From: Temnopleurus reevesii
Lineage: Eukaryota; Echinodermata; Echinoidea; Temnopleuroida; Temnopleuridae
Assembly (NCBI GenBank): GCA_036244855.1
Contig: BQKZ01000066.1
Location: 152,442 to 216,441 of the forward strand
Length of the DNA: 64,000 bases
Direction: 5' to 3'
The notes under the pieces: model-generated
Databases searched by the model: none
What the model saw: the letters and a program-made list of their open reading frames with translations, nothing else
What the model was told of the DNA's origin: nothing
Part shown: positions 60,001 to 64,000 of the stretch, piece after piece
How positions within the stretch are numbered: the first letter of the stretch is position 1
How the letters are laid out: every line of letters begins with the position of its first letter
Program-made: the position numbers and the translations under genes

Positions 60001-63000
60001 TTTTTAACATTTAGATTGTGTCATGAAAGTTAGCTTTTGTCATAATTCTTCTGAAAAGGATTTCTCAACATTTATCTCAACGTTATACCTCTTTTGCATT
60101 CCTCATCCTGGGCCCCAGTGACCCAAAGATCATGACTGTGCCCTGTTTGGGGGATTTCCTCTAAATCTTTATGGTCAAGATTATCCTGGTTTTAATTTTG
60201 ACCTACATCTTTTTTTCCCAGTTTCCCTCAGATCTTGAATGGGGTCCTGCTTTTAGGTTTCTCATGAATCTGTTTTGTCAAGATATCCCGGATCTAATTT
60301 TTACCTACCTGTTTCTGAAAATTAAAAAAAATCCTGCAATAATTTGGCTCTTTAAATTGATTTACCGGGCTCTTATTTTCTCTCTTTCTTCCTCCAATAG
60401 GGCCCCAATGCCCCACAGACCCAGACTGGGTACTGTTCCAGAACTATTGCTACTTTTTCAGTGGTGGTCTGACCGGTTCCGACGCCAGACAGGGCTGGAA
60501 CGACGCTAATGCTTACTGCATGGAGAGGGGAGGTTATTTGGTCTCTCTTCATTCAACGGACGAGAACAACTTCCTTCAGTCTATGGTAAGTTCTTCTTTT
60601 TCTTCTTCTTTTTCTCTTCCTTTTGTCCTTCTTCCTTTTTCTCTTCTTCTTTTCCTTCTTTATTTTCTTCTTCTTCTTCTTCTGTCAATGCTTAATGCAT
60701 GGAGAGGGGAGGTTATTTGGTCTCTCTTCATTCAACGGATGAAAACAACTTCCTGCAGTCTATGGTAAGTTCTTCTCTTTCTTTTTTTCCACTTTTTTCT
60801 CCTTCTTCCTCCTTCTCTTTTCTTCTCCTTCTTTATTTTCTTCTTCTTCTTCTTCTGTCAATGCTTACTGCATGGAGATGGGAGGATATTTGGTCTCTCT
60901 TCATTCAACAGATGAAAACAACTTCCTCCAATCCATGGTAAATGCTTCATTTTCTTGCTCTTGTTGTTGTTGTTCTTATTCTTATTCTCCATCTTCTCCT
61001 TCTCCTTCATCAGCTTCTTCTTTTTCCTCTTCTTCATCTTCTTCTGATAATGCCTACCTCATGGAGAGAGGAAGTTACTTAGTCTCTCTTCATTCAACTG
61101 ATGAGAACAACTTTCTTTAATCCATGGTAAGTTTTTATTTTCTTCTTCTTTTTCTCCCTCTTTTTCTTCTTCTTCTCCTTTTTTTTCCTTCTTTTTCTTC
61201 TGATGCTTACTGCATGAGGGGTGGGGGTATTTTGCTTCACTTCTTTTTGACGAATGAGAACCATATATGACCAAATGGGCAATCTTACGACTCTTGTTTG
61301 TCTATTTTCTTTGTTTTACAGCTCACCAGATATACAGACAGTAATGACTGGATCGGCCTCAGGACTTACGGTGGCACTGGCTTCTATTCGTAAGTATCAT
61401 TCATTGGGTTTTAATAAATTAGCTAGACAAAGCTATCAAAAATATTTTAAGAATAAATTAAACCAGAAATGAGTATAGTCAATAATCCAATCAAAGGTAT
61501 CGCAATAGGTTATTCTACATGGATTCTGAAGTTGGATAAGACAAGGCAAGCTTTTAAAATGAGGAATTATTGAGAAATCGTATGAGAGGGAGATACCATG
61601 ACCTTATCTAGTTTTGATGAGCGTCCACGGTTGTATCATTGCATATTATGTACAAATTGTTTGTAAGTGCTAGTACAGTTTGCATTTCTGACATATTAGG
61701 TCAAAATAAAAAAATTAATTGTCAGATAATTTTGAGCTTTCATATTTGCCCCTCTCTTTGTGTTTCTGTAGATGGTCAACTGCTGCACCCCTAGACTACC
61801 AAAAATGACAACAAGCCCAATAATTCCAATGGAGAGGAGGAATGTGTGTGTGTGTGGGGAGGGGGTCACTCTCATATTTTTTATTTACGAATTCTTGTTT
61901 AAAACAACTGCAAAAGATATGAATTCAATATGTATTTTTATTTCCCACCATTTTTTTCAGATGGTCGGATGCTTCACCCCTAGACTACCAAAACTGGAAT
62001 GACAATGAGCCTAATGATGCCAATGGAGAAGAGGAATGCGCAGGAGTGGGGGGGGGGGGGTCATTCCACCAATCTACTTATGTTAGCCAGCTGCAAAAGA
62101 AAATAACAAAATGAATGATTAAATATTAATCAAGCTTTCATATTTATACTTCTCTCTCTTTCTAGATGGTCGGATGCTTCACCCCTTGACTACCAAAACT
62201 GGAATGACAATGAGCCTAATGATGCCAATGGAGAAGAGGAATGCGCAGAGTTCTATCAAGGTATTTATCCATTAACACATATCCAAATAGAATTAAATGA
62301 CCACAAGTGAAATCTTGTAGGACTGAAGTAGGACTAAATAAAATCTTGTAGGACTAAATAAAACTAGGCTTTGATGTTCCTGCTCATGGTAATCAATACC
62401 TATGACACCCTGAGATACACCCTTATTTTATGGTAATCTATGGTAATCTCACACTTTTTGGGACTAGTTGACACCACTTTGCTCATGTGTATATCTGCTA
62501 TTGTTGATATACATAAATCATATCTATTCAAAACCACCCTACTATTTCATATAAACTCAAGCATCTAGCATTTTGGATAAAGTAGAATAACATTAACGCA
62601 TTTATGAAAATATGTGATATCATTTAACAAGATTCAGTTAATTTTGTTTCAATATGTATTTGTTCCATTCAAATGAAAAACAATATGTTTGAGTAAGAAA
62701 TATATTTTATGAAAGAATACAGAGATAACTAAGGAGACAAGAGTCTTGTAAAATGCTGCTACCAACGAAACAAATATTATATTGATTTTGTTTAAACACA
62801 AGATGGAAGATGGAACGACTTGAACTGTGGTGACAAACTGACCTTTGTGTGTAAGAAGCCTGTATCGTCCGTCCAACCAGTGACCTATGCCCCGACCCCC
62901 AAACCAGAGGGTAACTGCCCGTTCGGAAGCATGCGCTTTGACAACGACTGCTACCGCATGATCGGAGCCAACTCGGCGGACAGGAACACATGGTATAATG

Positions 63001-63724
63001 CCAGAGACATCTGTAGGAATACTTACAATGGAGATTTGGTCACTATTCACCATAAATGCCTGCAATGTGAGTATACACCTACGTCTACTGTAGAGAATGA
63101 AATTTTCGCAATAGTTTTAATTTTCGCAAACAATGTAGCGTCGACCATATCCAAATTTCCTCTCTGTGTGATCTACTCAAGATATGAAAATAGCAGCACA
63201 AATGTCAAAAACTTTTTCCAAAATGTGAAACTACATGTATCTGTACACTAAAATATTGGCTTATACAGTATATGAATCTATGAGGCTCATGGTTAAATTC
63301 CATTATCAGTTGAAAAATAATTCAGCTATTTCTTTTCTGGCTATTGACATCACAATGTATATAATTTTGATAGTGAAATGTTATTTCATATTTTTTACAA
63401 GATATTTCATAATTTGCACCCAGTTCACTATAAGGTAATTACTCCACAATTGCTTTAAATTGTTTGTACACTATTTAAAGCCAGTGCCAATTTTTCAGCA
63501 TTTGTATCTTTGTATCTTTAATTATTAAAATATGAAATCAAATAATTTGTCCAAAATCATTTTTCCAAACAGCTTTCTTCATCACTAAAATGAAAGGCAT
63601 CGACTACCAATTCTACATTGGATTGAGTGATTCTCTCAACAACGGCCAGTTCAGATGGACCGATGGAACGTCCGTCGACTTCACAAACTGGAACGCTGAT
63701 GAACCTAATGATCAAAATGGCGAT
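26715..63724 (+). CDS. Multi-CTLD lectin receptor with PAN domain (mannose-receptor-like), 34 exons, 3' end outside window
   Basis: Thirty-four exons join in one frame of about 1506 residues. In order: signal peptide, CTLD1-CTLD5, one PAN/apple domain, CTLD6-CTLD10, with short Pro/Thr/Ser linkers between several domains. CTLDs are recognised by the CxxGW start, WIGL core, EPN or QPD calcium/sugar motif, WND and the final YICxK. Tandem CTLDs recall the macrophage mannose receptor/PLA2R family, which bind glycans at the cell surface or in endosomes. I see neither the ricin-type nor the fibronectin-II domain of vertebrate MRC1, and a transmembrane segment would lie beyond the window. Function is inferred: glycan recognition, perhaps in immunity or adhesion. 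Every exon border is AG/GT and every phase matches. Many introns carry decayed copies of the neighbouring exon. The 5.9-kb first intron leaves the link of exon 1 to CTLD1 less certain than the rest. Confidence 0.88.
26815..27200. repeat. GA-rich microsatellite in first lectin intron
   Basis: Imperfect GAGAGA/GAAAGA/GGGAGA runs begin about 55 bp after the signal-peptide donor. The apparent open frames on either strand are low-complexity artefacts. Confidence 0.85.
27330..30390. repeat. Two diverged copies of one intronic segment joined at an N
   Basis: 27330-28736 and 28738-30390 begin with the same text (AATCAAGTTTTTGATTGCTT, GTCAGCTGGACATCATTAAA) and end with the same text (AATAAATACGCCTCCCAAAA, GATGCACATGTGAATCCATG). 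Between them run collinear blocks with many substitutions and indels. The single N at 28737 lies exactly at the boundary, so these look like two haplotypes laid in tandem. No coding sequence is seen. Confidence 0.8.
30785..31640. repeat. Tandem non-coding repeat, about 0.4-kb period
   Basis: The text TTAATTGTACATGAACCGCC(CCCTTCT) recurs near 30800, 31235 and 31610. Between copies AAGCTGCTGCTTGTACACTA and GAATAAAAGATGAAAGAGCA recur near 31062/31450 and 31105/31490. About two full units and part of a third. No gene seen. Confidence 0.75.
31690..32105. mobile_element. Long-TIR foldback element with TTAA target sites
   Basis: The left end AGGGGAGTTACACCCAGA is the near inverse of the right end TCTGAGTGTAGTTCCCCT. 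The complementarity extends inward for about 100 bases (AAACTGTGAAAATTTGAGCA against TGCTCAAATTTTCACAGTTT). TTAA flanks both ends (31686-31689 and 32106-32109). TTAA duplication suggests piggyBac-type mobilisation; the element is non-coding. Confidence 0.75.
32687..34574 (+). CDS. CTLD1 of the lectin receptor, exons 2-4 (with exon 4 version a)
   Basis: Exons 32687-32835, 33774-33889 and 34447-34574 encode one C-type lectin domain: CATGWTLSGDNCFKL, WHEASISCQNDGG, HWIGVHDVSQEGSFVFSD, then LWNSGEPNND, AEDCAEI, WNDQDCY and YLCQRDN. EPN plus WND is the combination that in known CTLDs binds Ca2+ with mannose-type sugars. The exon-4 slot has three intact alternatives (34447, 34907, 36136); this entry uses the first. 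The exon enters in phase 2 and leaves in phase 1. A MITE pair sits in the first of its introns. Confidence 0.88.
32884..33213. mobile_element. PIF/Harbinger-like MITE with partial tandem duplication
   Basis: Same family as 2022-2197: starts GGGGGTGTTGCTCAAAA after TTA, ends TTTTGAGCAACACCCCC before TTA. A 159-bp local duplication repeats the 5' flank (TTTATAGACCCATCTGATG at 32857 and 33016) and the first two-thirds of the element, so the left copy is truncated. The two copies differ at several bases. Confidence 0.75.
34907..35046 (+). CDS. Alternative CTLD1 exon 4, version b
   Basis: After TTTCAG the exon reads FWSRGEPNNYYSWRGG, EDCVELYRNGKWND, and RRRGYICQRDN, followed by GTAAAG. Length is 140 nt (3n+2), with the same entry phase 2 and exit phase 1 as the exon at 34447. 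Both EPN and WND are kept, along with both cysteines. It differs from versions a and c by an Arg/Tyr-rich insert between EPN and the conserved acidic residue, which would alter the sugar-site loop. No stop or frameshift is present, so it is a usable cassette. Confidence 0.75.
35347..36060 (+). pseudogene. Decayed copies of CTLD1 exon 4
   Basis: At 35623, 35785 and 35980 an acceptor-like TAG or AGG is followed by GTTTTGGAATACA(G/C), then AGAGCC or AGAGCT and AACAACAT, the start of version c. Each then diverges (GGCAAGACAACC and similar) and loses the cysteines, WND and donor. The segments share about 150-195-bp spacing and the leading text AAGGCAAATGTGATTAC with the intact exon at 36136. A fainter relic may start at 35347. 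Confidence 0.75.
36136..36263 (+). CDS. Alternative CTLD1 exon 4, version c
   Basis: After TTTTAG the exon reads FWNTGEPNNINVGED, CAEMILAGVWND, NDCYVIRPFICQRDN, followed by GTAATG. Its 128 nt and phases (2 in, 1 out) equal those of the exon at 34447, and the protein ends are nearly the same (RPFICQRDN versus RPYLCQRDN). EPN, WND and both cysteines are intact. Joining to the CTLD2 exon at 37366 keeps the frame. Confidence 0.8.
36775..36845. repeat. Retroelement 3' tail with (ATT)n
   Basis: CACCTTGAGCATTTTCGTG and TTTGGCGCCATATAAATC run into (ATT)n, like the ends of other retroelements here. The rest of 36264-37365 is AT-rich intron, with a short (AAC)n near 36365. Confidence 0.5.
37366..39256 (+). 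CDS. CTLD2, exons 5-7
   Basis: Exons 37366-37589, 38397-38470 and 39144-39256 encode CDEGNGWMSAAGRCYKFY, a helix WQDAENFCRKVDGALVSV, LWIGLQMDSS, then YTNWAPNQPDN and GGNCVEVL, GEWSTMACTATQSFMCER. The motif is QPD, which in known CTLDs favours galactose-type ligands. The WND position reads WST, so one set of Ca2+ ligands is lost and sugar binding may be weak or absent. The protein then continues into the next exon with one base (phase 1). Confidence 0.88.
39340..40345. repeat. Minisatellite of about 110-bp units, about nine copies
   Basis: Units carry a core CACAGTGTTA.AA.CCCACTGCTGCCACCATGTA(AC) followed by a variable AAGA.(A)TGAATCATGAA(G)AAAT segment. Cores are near 39345, 39460, 39575, 39695, 39805, 39908, 40012, 40125 and 40228. 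The first four form two about 230-bp dimers that are nearly identical. It fills the intron between CTLD2 and CTLD3. Confidence 0.85.
40509..42429 (+). CDS. CTLD3, exons 8-10
   Basis: Exons 40509-40721, 41398-41517 and 42358-42429 encode CPTGWRLFRGYCYQF, WIDAKHTCEAQGTFMTSV, TWIGISG, LGWTEGSSVGYTNWGPNQPNN, SDCGSMTT and GKWTTKNCLTVEAYVCKV. The sugar motif reads QPN, a non-canonical mix of QPD and EPN, and the WND position is WTT. Ca2+-dependent glycan binding by this domain is doubtful. It ends in phase 1 with one base left for the linker exon at 43517. Confidence 0.86.
40752..40915. mobile_element. TA-flanked MITE (CAG...CTG ends)
   Basis: Left end CAGTAGTACCTTGTTA, right end TAACAAGGTTTGACTG, with TA on both sides. 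It belongs with the other CAGTCAA-ended elements, and lies in the first CTLD3 intron. Confidence 0.65.
42686..42859. mobile_element. TA-flanked MITE (CTCTGCCTAAGTC ends)
   Basis: AACTCTGCCTAAGTC near the left end is the exact inverse of GACTTAGGCAGAGTT near the right end. TA precedes and follows. It shares an interior GACTTAGAAGAGG-like string with a fragment at 37660-37810 in the CTLD2 intron. Confidence 0.65.
43517..46652 (+). CDS. Linker plus CTLD4, exons 11-15
   Basis: A 33-nt linker exon (43517-43549, QPIFPILPSD) is followed by CTLD4 exons 43958-44116, 45408-45496 and 46296-46452, and by a Pro-rich linker exon 46614-46652 (PGVTAPPPAVPT). The domain reads CEAGWTLNRDNCYKTV, MGGHLTSILDQEEQSF, VFIGFTDVTNENNFEWIDGSP, VSFTNWAPYQPDDW, GQDCSYLRY, LWDDINCDKARYAYICKK. 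It has QPD with WDD, a plausible galactose-type site that keeps Asp ligands. All five exons agree in phase. The 44117-45407 intron holds a solo LTR, and the 45497-46295 intron holds two foldback MITEs. Confidence 0.86.
44447..45127. mobile_element. Solo LTR, 681 bp
   Basis: The segment begins TGTAAGGCAG and ends CCCTACA, so it has TG...CA ends with a short inverted repeat. CTAG occurs directly before (44443-44446) and after (45128-45131), a 4-bp target duplication. No coding sequence or second LTR is present, which fits an LTR left after recombination. An internal near-repeat (GTAAGGCAGGAAAATAAAC and GTAAGGCAGTAAAATAAAC) lies in its first 70 bases. The superfamily is not identifiable from this. 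Confidence 0.7.
45515..45683. mobile_element. Foldback MITE A in CTLD4 intron
   Basis: GGTGGTGTTTCACCAA at the left is the near inverse of TTGGTGAAACGCCGCC at the right, with further internal complementarity (AAGACTTTAAAAAC and similar). Related pieces occur at 23370 and 55055-55165. Confidence 0.65.
45685..45858. mobile_element. Foldback MITE B adjacent to A
   Basis: AGGGTTGTGTTTCA at the left is the exact inverse of TGAAACACAACCCT at the right; inner arms ACAACTGGTGATCCT and GGGTCACCAGTCGTT also pair. It abuts element A, so two related palindromes lie back to back. Confidence 0.65.
47249..49037 (+). CDS. CTLD5, exons 16-18
   Basis: Exons 47249-47422, 48218-48334 and 48924-49037 encode CGNGWEYDTGSGNCYLF, WDDARMQCKIGGGELLSI, LWIGANDLSLEGGWQWSDGSG, FAFLNWSPDEPNNYDPGE, HCVQIYY, QWNDFFCDREIGYICKKN. 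EPN and WND are both present, so this is a good candidate for Ca2+-dependent mannose-type binding. It joins the PAN exon in phase. Introns contain GAT microsatellites with exon relics and LINE fragments. Confidence 0.88.
47430..48065. repeat. GAT microsatellite with two relics of CTLD5 first-exon end and a LINE 3' tail
   Basis: (GAT)n-type runs enclose copies of the 3' end of the exon at 47249: near 47530-47577 (CTGCTTTGCATTGTCAATCA, then ACCTATATCAATGGTAG) and near 47660-47705 (CTGCTTAGCATTGTTGATCA, then ACCTATATCAATAG). From about 47900 to 48018 a LINE-like 3' end closes with (GAATT)n. The His-rich and Met-rich open frames here are microsatellite translations. Confidence 0.7.
48125..48190 (+). 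pseudogene. Relic of the CTLD5 middle exon
   Basis: GTAACCCAATCTAGCATCTTGATAG resembles the exon text GTAACTCAAGCCAGCCTCTGGATCG just downstream (48230), followed by GCTAATGCG in place of GCTAACGAT, then AGAGGATATCGTGG. It has no intact frame or donor. Confidence 0.6.
48593..48733 (-). mobile_element. LINE C-terminal fragment
   Basis: On the minus strand a 46-codon frame reads DSGEQTADHIIYDCPLLQPP, then LCDAQTDWLTQLQDVA and a stop, followed by a (GAA)n tail. The TADHIxxxCPLL motif is typical of the C-terminal end of jockey/I-type non-LTR retrotransposon proteins. It is a 5'-truncated fragment in the second CTLD5 intron. Confidence 0.65.
49580..49816 (+). CDS. PAN/apple domain exon, exon 19
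   Basis: One 237-nt exon (phase 1 in, phase 1 out) encodes a complete domain: HYNVVPNSYLVDNDNVI, then EDCAQACVTTNDFVCRSFDY, LQCALSD and RDYYERC (the Cys codon completed... at the splice junction is read as part of the next codon). The CxxxC, FxCRSF, and LQCxLS pattern is that of PAN/apple domains, which bind protein or carbohydrate partners. It sits between CTLD5 and CTLD6. As a symmetric exon coding a full domain, it could have been added by exon shuffling. Confidence 0.85.
50322..50412 (+). pseudogene. Relic of the CTLD6 first exon
   Basis: GTGATCGACGTCGTAGACTC then AGTGCCGACCACTATACC, AATTACAGATGCC and GGGGACAATATTACC follow the start of the exon at 50486 (ATGGACGTTGTTGACCC, GTGCCGACCACCATACC, AACTACCGATGCC). 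It lacks the rest of the exon and any donor. Confidence 0.75.
50486..52650 (+). CDS. CTLD6, exons 20-22, with linker
   Basis: Exons 50486-50698, 51354-51514 and 52540-52650 encode a short Pro/Thr linker (DVVDPVPTTIPP), then CRANWNSYGDNCYYV, YDEALNQCRALGAELVSI, AVWIGMNDLRVQMSFEWSDG, FWNVGEPNNYQG, EDCVEMFNN, GAWNDIACARTIPSICKLKK and a second linker ending GCNL, which starts the next domain. EPN and WND are intact: a probable mannose-type site. Phase is 1, 1, 0, 0. Confidence 0.88.
51132..51233 (+). pseudogene. Truncated copy of the CTLD6 middle exon with open frame
   Basis: After CCAG it reads AGINCAVWIGINNIRIKIY, FQWSDQTLVDYTNQN, and meets GTGAGA. The match to the exon at 51354 is clear and no stop has arisen. 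However, the FWNVGEPNN to EDCVEM half is missing, and its exit phase (1) does not match the next exon (0). It is a relic, though recent enough to keep splice-like borders. Confidence 0.7.
51916..52207 (-). mobile_element. tRNA-derived SINE
   Basis: Read on the minus strand, the head GGCGCCGTGGTGTAGTGGTC has an A box and GGTCGTAGGTTCGAATTCC a B box; the anticodon-like loop is CTTACAA, suggesting a tRNA-Val origin. The body has CCCAGGTGTGATTGGGGACC and the tail AAGGCGCTATATAAATCCGC. It is a SINE inserted in the CTLD6 intron, not a working tRNA gene. Confidence 0.75.
53140..53450. repeat. 311-bp direct repeat, left copy, with CTLD7 exon relic
   Basis: Identical by eye to 53995-54305 on the other side of an N gap. 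Inside, from about 53308, CCACACCTATGGAATTTCAT and TACAGTGCTGTGACACC(TATG) are a decayed copy of the exon at 54400 (GTAGCCTATGGAAGTTCATG, TACAGTGCTGTCACCACACC). After the left copy a different, probably mobile, sequence starts with (TAG)n. Confidence 0.8.
53757..53994. other. Assembly gap, 238 N
   Basis: A run of N between the two 311-bp copies. Open frames across it are artefacts. Confidence 0.99.
53995..54305. repeat. 311-bp direct repeat, right copy, with CTLD7 exon relic
   Basis: Same as 53140-53450, here followed directly by the intron leading into the exon at 54400. The relic of that exon starts near 54163. Confidence 0.8.
54400..56551 (+). CDS. CTLD7, exons 23-25, with linker and start of CTLD8
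   Basis: Exons 54400-54515, 55433-55581 and 56337-56551 follow the GCNL end of the exon at 52540. They read AYGSSCYSAVTTPMMWADAQ, CVVRGGNLVSIADR, FWIGLNDIDMYGQYYWSD, HWDVGQPGDDSGGNC, GLWRNIQCDTQAKYICERV, a Pro/Ala/Thr linker, then NGCYYDWVGYGGWCFK, the first strand of CTLD8. The sugar motif is QPG and the WND position WRN, so Ca2+-dependent sugar binding is probably lost. Relics of all three exons lie upstream of them. Confidence 0.85.
54704..55335 (+). pseudogene. Three decayed copies of the CTLD7 middle exon
   Basis: Copies start near 54708 (most eroded), 54948 and 55220; the intact exon is at 55433. The 55220 copy is identical for about 85 bases (FEQSVVSSLLGLQDGTVFWIGL in translation, as in the intact exon) and then has an in-frame TGA (55304-55306 region, TATTGACAG in place of TACGGACAG). 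The older two keep TTTGTAGTATTCATTTTGCTA and ATCCAGCAGATACTAGGTCA patterns. Between the second and third lies a foldback element (55055-55165). Confidence 0.8.
55055..55165. mobile_element. Foldback MITE fragment
   Basis: TGACTTTAAGAAGGACTTG and CAGTCATTCTTAAAGTCA pair across GATCAATAAC; the right flank TTGGTGAAACAACGCCC matches the end of element A at 45515. Confidence 0.6.
56129..56212 (+). pseudogene. Relic of the CTLD7 last exon
   Basis: After TGTTTAG the text ATATGACTCTGGTGGTAACT, GCATTGCATCCACCTCCGGC and AACATTGCCAGCTTGTGGAG follows the intact exon at 56337 closely. It then breaks off (ACTCTTACGAG) before the cysteine and the WRN position. Confidence 0.8.
56757..57110. repeat. Interspersed repeat starting (AAT)n-TTTATAAAGCGC
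   Basis: (AAT)n is followed by TTCAATTTTTATAAAGCGCA and, after 250 bases, GATGGGTCTTCAATAAGGAT, GGAAGTCCGATCCAGAGACT and GCAGCTGAAAAAGCTCTACC. It looks like a non-coding interspersed repeat, probably the 3' end of a retroelement in reverse orientation, in the CTLD8 intron. Confidence 0.55.
57336..59771 (+). CDS. CTLD8, exons 26-29, with linker
   Basis: Exons 57336-57487, 58000-58046, 58415-58585 and the linker exon 59727-59771 continue from WCFK at 56551. They read WGTARDACVSDGAELASF, PDDGYWIGLHDRSVES, FEWSDRTPVDYTNWWEGEPN, IGEDCVEMFGNHRGWND, CAGLRNWICKIAR and a Ser/Thr/Pro linker (GVRPRSTLGPSTVTP). EPN and WND are intact. The exon at 58415 recurs at 58706 after a single N. All phases agree when one copy is used; its 171 nt would keep frame if both were. 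Confidence 0.87.
57619..57722 (+). pseudogene. Relic of the CTLD8 second exon
   Basis: GGCTCAGAATGCCTGTGTCTC, then GACGGAACCAAATCCCAAGT and CCACGACCCTGATGATGAAG follow the exon at 57336 (GCTCGCGATGCCTGCGTCTC, CCATGACCCTGATGAAGAGG) with frame-breaking changes. It ends in CCCTATGCCTTAATG without a donor. Confidence 0.75.
58706..58876 (+). CDS. Second copy of the CTLD8 EPN/WND exon after an N join
   Basis: Same as 58415-58585 except for about one base (ATAGGAGAG versus ATTGGAGAG, silent). The 115 bases before it also repeat the sequence before the first copy, and the N is at 58590. Most likely the same exon from an overlapping contig or other haplotype; a real in-frame duplication is less likely. 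Confidence 0.55.
58922..59173. mobile_element. TA-flanked MITE with CAGTCAAACCTGTCT ends
   Basis: Left end CAGTCAAACCTGTCTATAG is the inverse of the right end TAGACAGGTTTGACTG, and TA flanks both sides. The interior repeats CCTGTCTATAG(A/T)GGCCAC five times. The CAG...CTG ends and TA target fit a Tc1/mariner-type (pogo-like) element. Confidence 0.75.
60401..62260 (+). CDS. CTLD9, exons 30-32
   Basis: Exons 60401-60585, 61322-61389 and 62166-62260, completed by the start of 62803, encode CPTDPDWVLFQNYCYFF, GWNDANAYCMERGGYLVSLH, NDWIGLRTYGGTGFYSWSD, LDYQNWNDNEPNDANGEE, CAEFYQDGRWNDLNCGDKL and FVCKK. EPN and WND are intact, so this is a likely Ca2+-dependent site. The 3' part of the first exon and the third exon both have decayed copies in the introns. 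Phases are 1, 0, 2, 1. Confidence 0.86.
60590..61250 (+). repeat. TTC-rich array with four decayed copies of the CTLD9 first-exon end
   Basis: Copies near 60685, 60857, 61045 and 61203 repeat the last about 80 bases of the exon ending at 60585 (GCATGGAGAGGGGAGGTTAT, CTCTCTTCATTCAACGGA(T/C)G, AACTTCCT.CA(G/A)TC(T/C)ATGG, then GTAAGT or GTAAAT). They are set in (TTC)n. Period is about 170-190 bp. The first two keep open frames and a donor but no acceptor; later ones are increasingly broken. Confidence 0.8.
61776..62055 (+). pseudogene. Two decayed copies of the CTLD9 EPN exon
   Basis: Near 61771 the text ATGGTCAACTGCTGCACCCC, CTAGACTACCAAAAATGACAA is a frame-broken copy that turns into (GT)n. 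Near 61961 a second copy is almost identical to the exon at 62166 through TGGAGAAGAGGAATGCGCAG (EPNDANGEEECA still readable, but with TAG in place of TTG after CCCC) and then runs into poly-G. The intact exon at 62166 is the third member. Confidence 0.8.
62803..63724 (+). CDS. End of CTLD9, linker and CTLD10 (partial), exons 33-34
   Basis: Exon 62803-63066 completes CTLD9 (WNDLNCGDKLTFVCKK), adds a linker (VSSVQPVTYAPTPKPE) and begins CTLD10 with CPFGSMRFDNDCYRMI and CRNTYNGDLVTIHH. Exon 63573-63724 reads YQFYIGLSDSLNNGQFRWTD, FTNWNADEPNDQNGD and meets GTAAGT. EPN is present. The final exon of CTLD10 lies beyond 64000, so the gene is open at its 3' end. Confidence 0.86.
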
Positions 63725-63884
63725 GTAAGTTCAACTTTCTTGTTCTTCTTTCAATGTGAGTACAGTCCTTTGAAAGGGAGTATGGTGTTCTTTTTGTGAT
63801 GCTATGAACTTATTGTCATGTTGCAATGGAGAGCTCTTAATATGATTTCAGTTTAACCCTATTTTAACTGGGCTTTTTCAGACC

Positions 63885-64000
63885 AAGTATATACTGGGGG
63901 GGGGGGGGGGGAATTTGACCCCCCCCCCCTTCAGATCTTGGCGGTGGATCGCGCGATCGCCGCAAAATTTTGCACGCGCATAGTGTAGAGTGTAAACTAC
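63885..64000. repeat. Interspersed repeat beginning poly-G/poly-C, right end outside window
   Basis: A poly-G run of 19-20 is followed by AATTTGA and a poly-C run, then GATCTTGGCGGTGGATCGCG and the palindrome GATCGCGCGATC. The GC-rich body differs from the surrounding AT-rich intron. Similar text is common as an interspersed repeat in sea urchin sequence as I recall. Confidence 0.4.

Overview
This is animal nuclear DNA. It contains two large, many-exon genes on the + strand, short exons with GT-AG introns, and many SINEs, LINE fragments, MITEs and microsatellites. The separase sequence, the lectin gene carrying a PAN domain, the repeat families and the high divergence between apparently allelic segments fit an invertebrate deuterostome. 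A sea urchin is my best guess (inference; I ran no search). The sequence is a draft assembly with two long N gaps and four single-N joins.

Layout. Positions 298-20796 hold the last 19 exons of separase (ESPL1), about 1917 residues in one phase-consistent frame; the N-terminal exons lie before the window. The order is a helical-repeat N-terminal half, one 2.3-kb disordered basic/acidic exon, then the C-terminal protease domain with the His (17808-17810) and Cys (17886-17888) dyad. Positions 20797-26714 are 3' UTR and intergenic DNA with repeats and a 917-N gap. Positions 26715-63724 hold 34 in-frame exons (about 1506 residues) of a secreted or cell-surface multi-lectin protein resembling the macrophage mannose receptor. 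It has a signal peptide, five C-type lectin domains (CTLDs), one PAN/apple domain and at least five more CTLDs, and it runs off the right edge.

The most striking pattern is local duplication of single exons followed by decay. In the lectin gene the exon carrying the EPN/WND sugar- and calcium-binding motifs of CTLD1 has three intact versions (34447, 34907, 36136). All have the same splice phases and lengths of 3n+2, so including two would break the frame: a candidate mutually exclusive cassette. Three or more decayed copies lie between them. Decayed exon copies also accompany CTLD5, 6, 7, 8 and 9. In separase, the exon with the PWES motif has about seven partial upstream copies, five of them in a roughly 195-bp array.

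Some duplications are probably assembly artefacts. Each single-N join (14017, 20041, 28737, 58590) is flanked by sequence that repeats across the join, as expected when two diverged haplotypes are laid end to end. The cassette array at 34.4-36.3 kb and the array at 14.7-15.9 kb contain no N.

The two genes are adjacent but have no evident functional link: separase cleaves cohesin in dividing cells, while the lectin receptor probably binds glycans outside cells.
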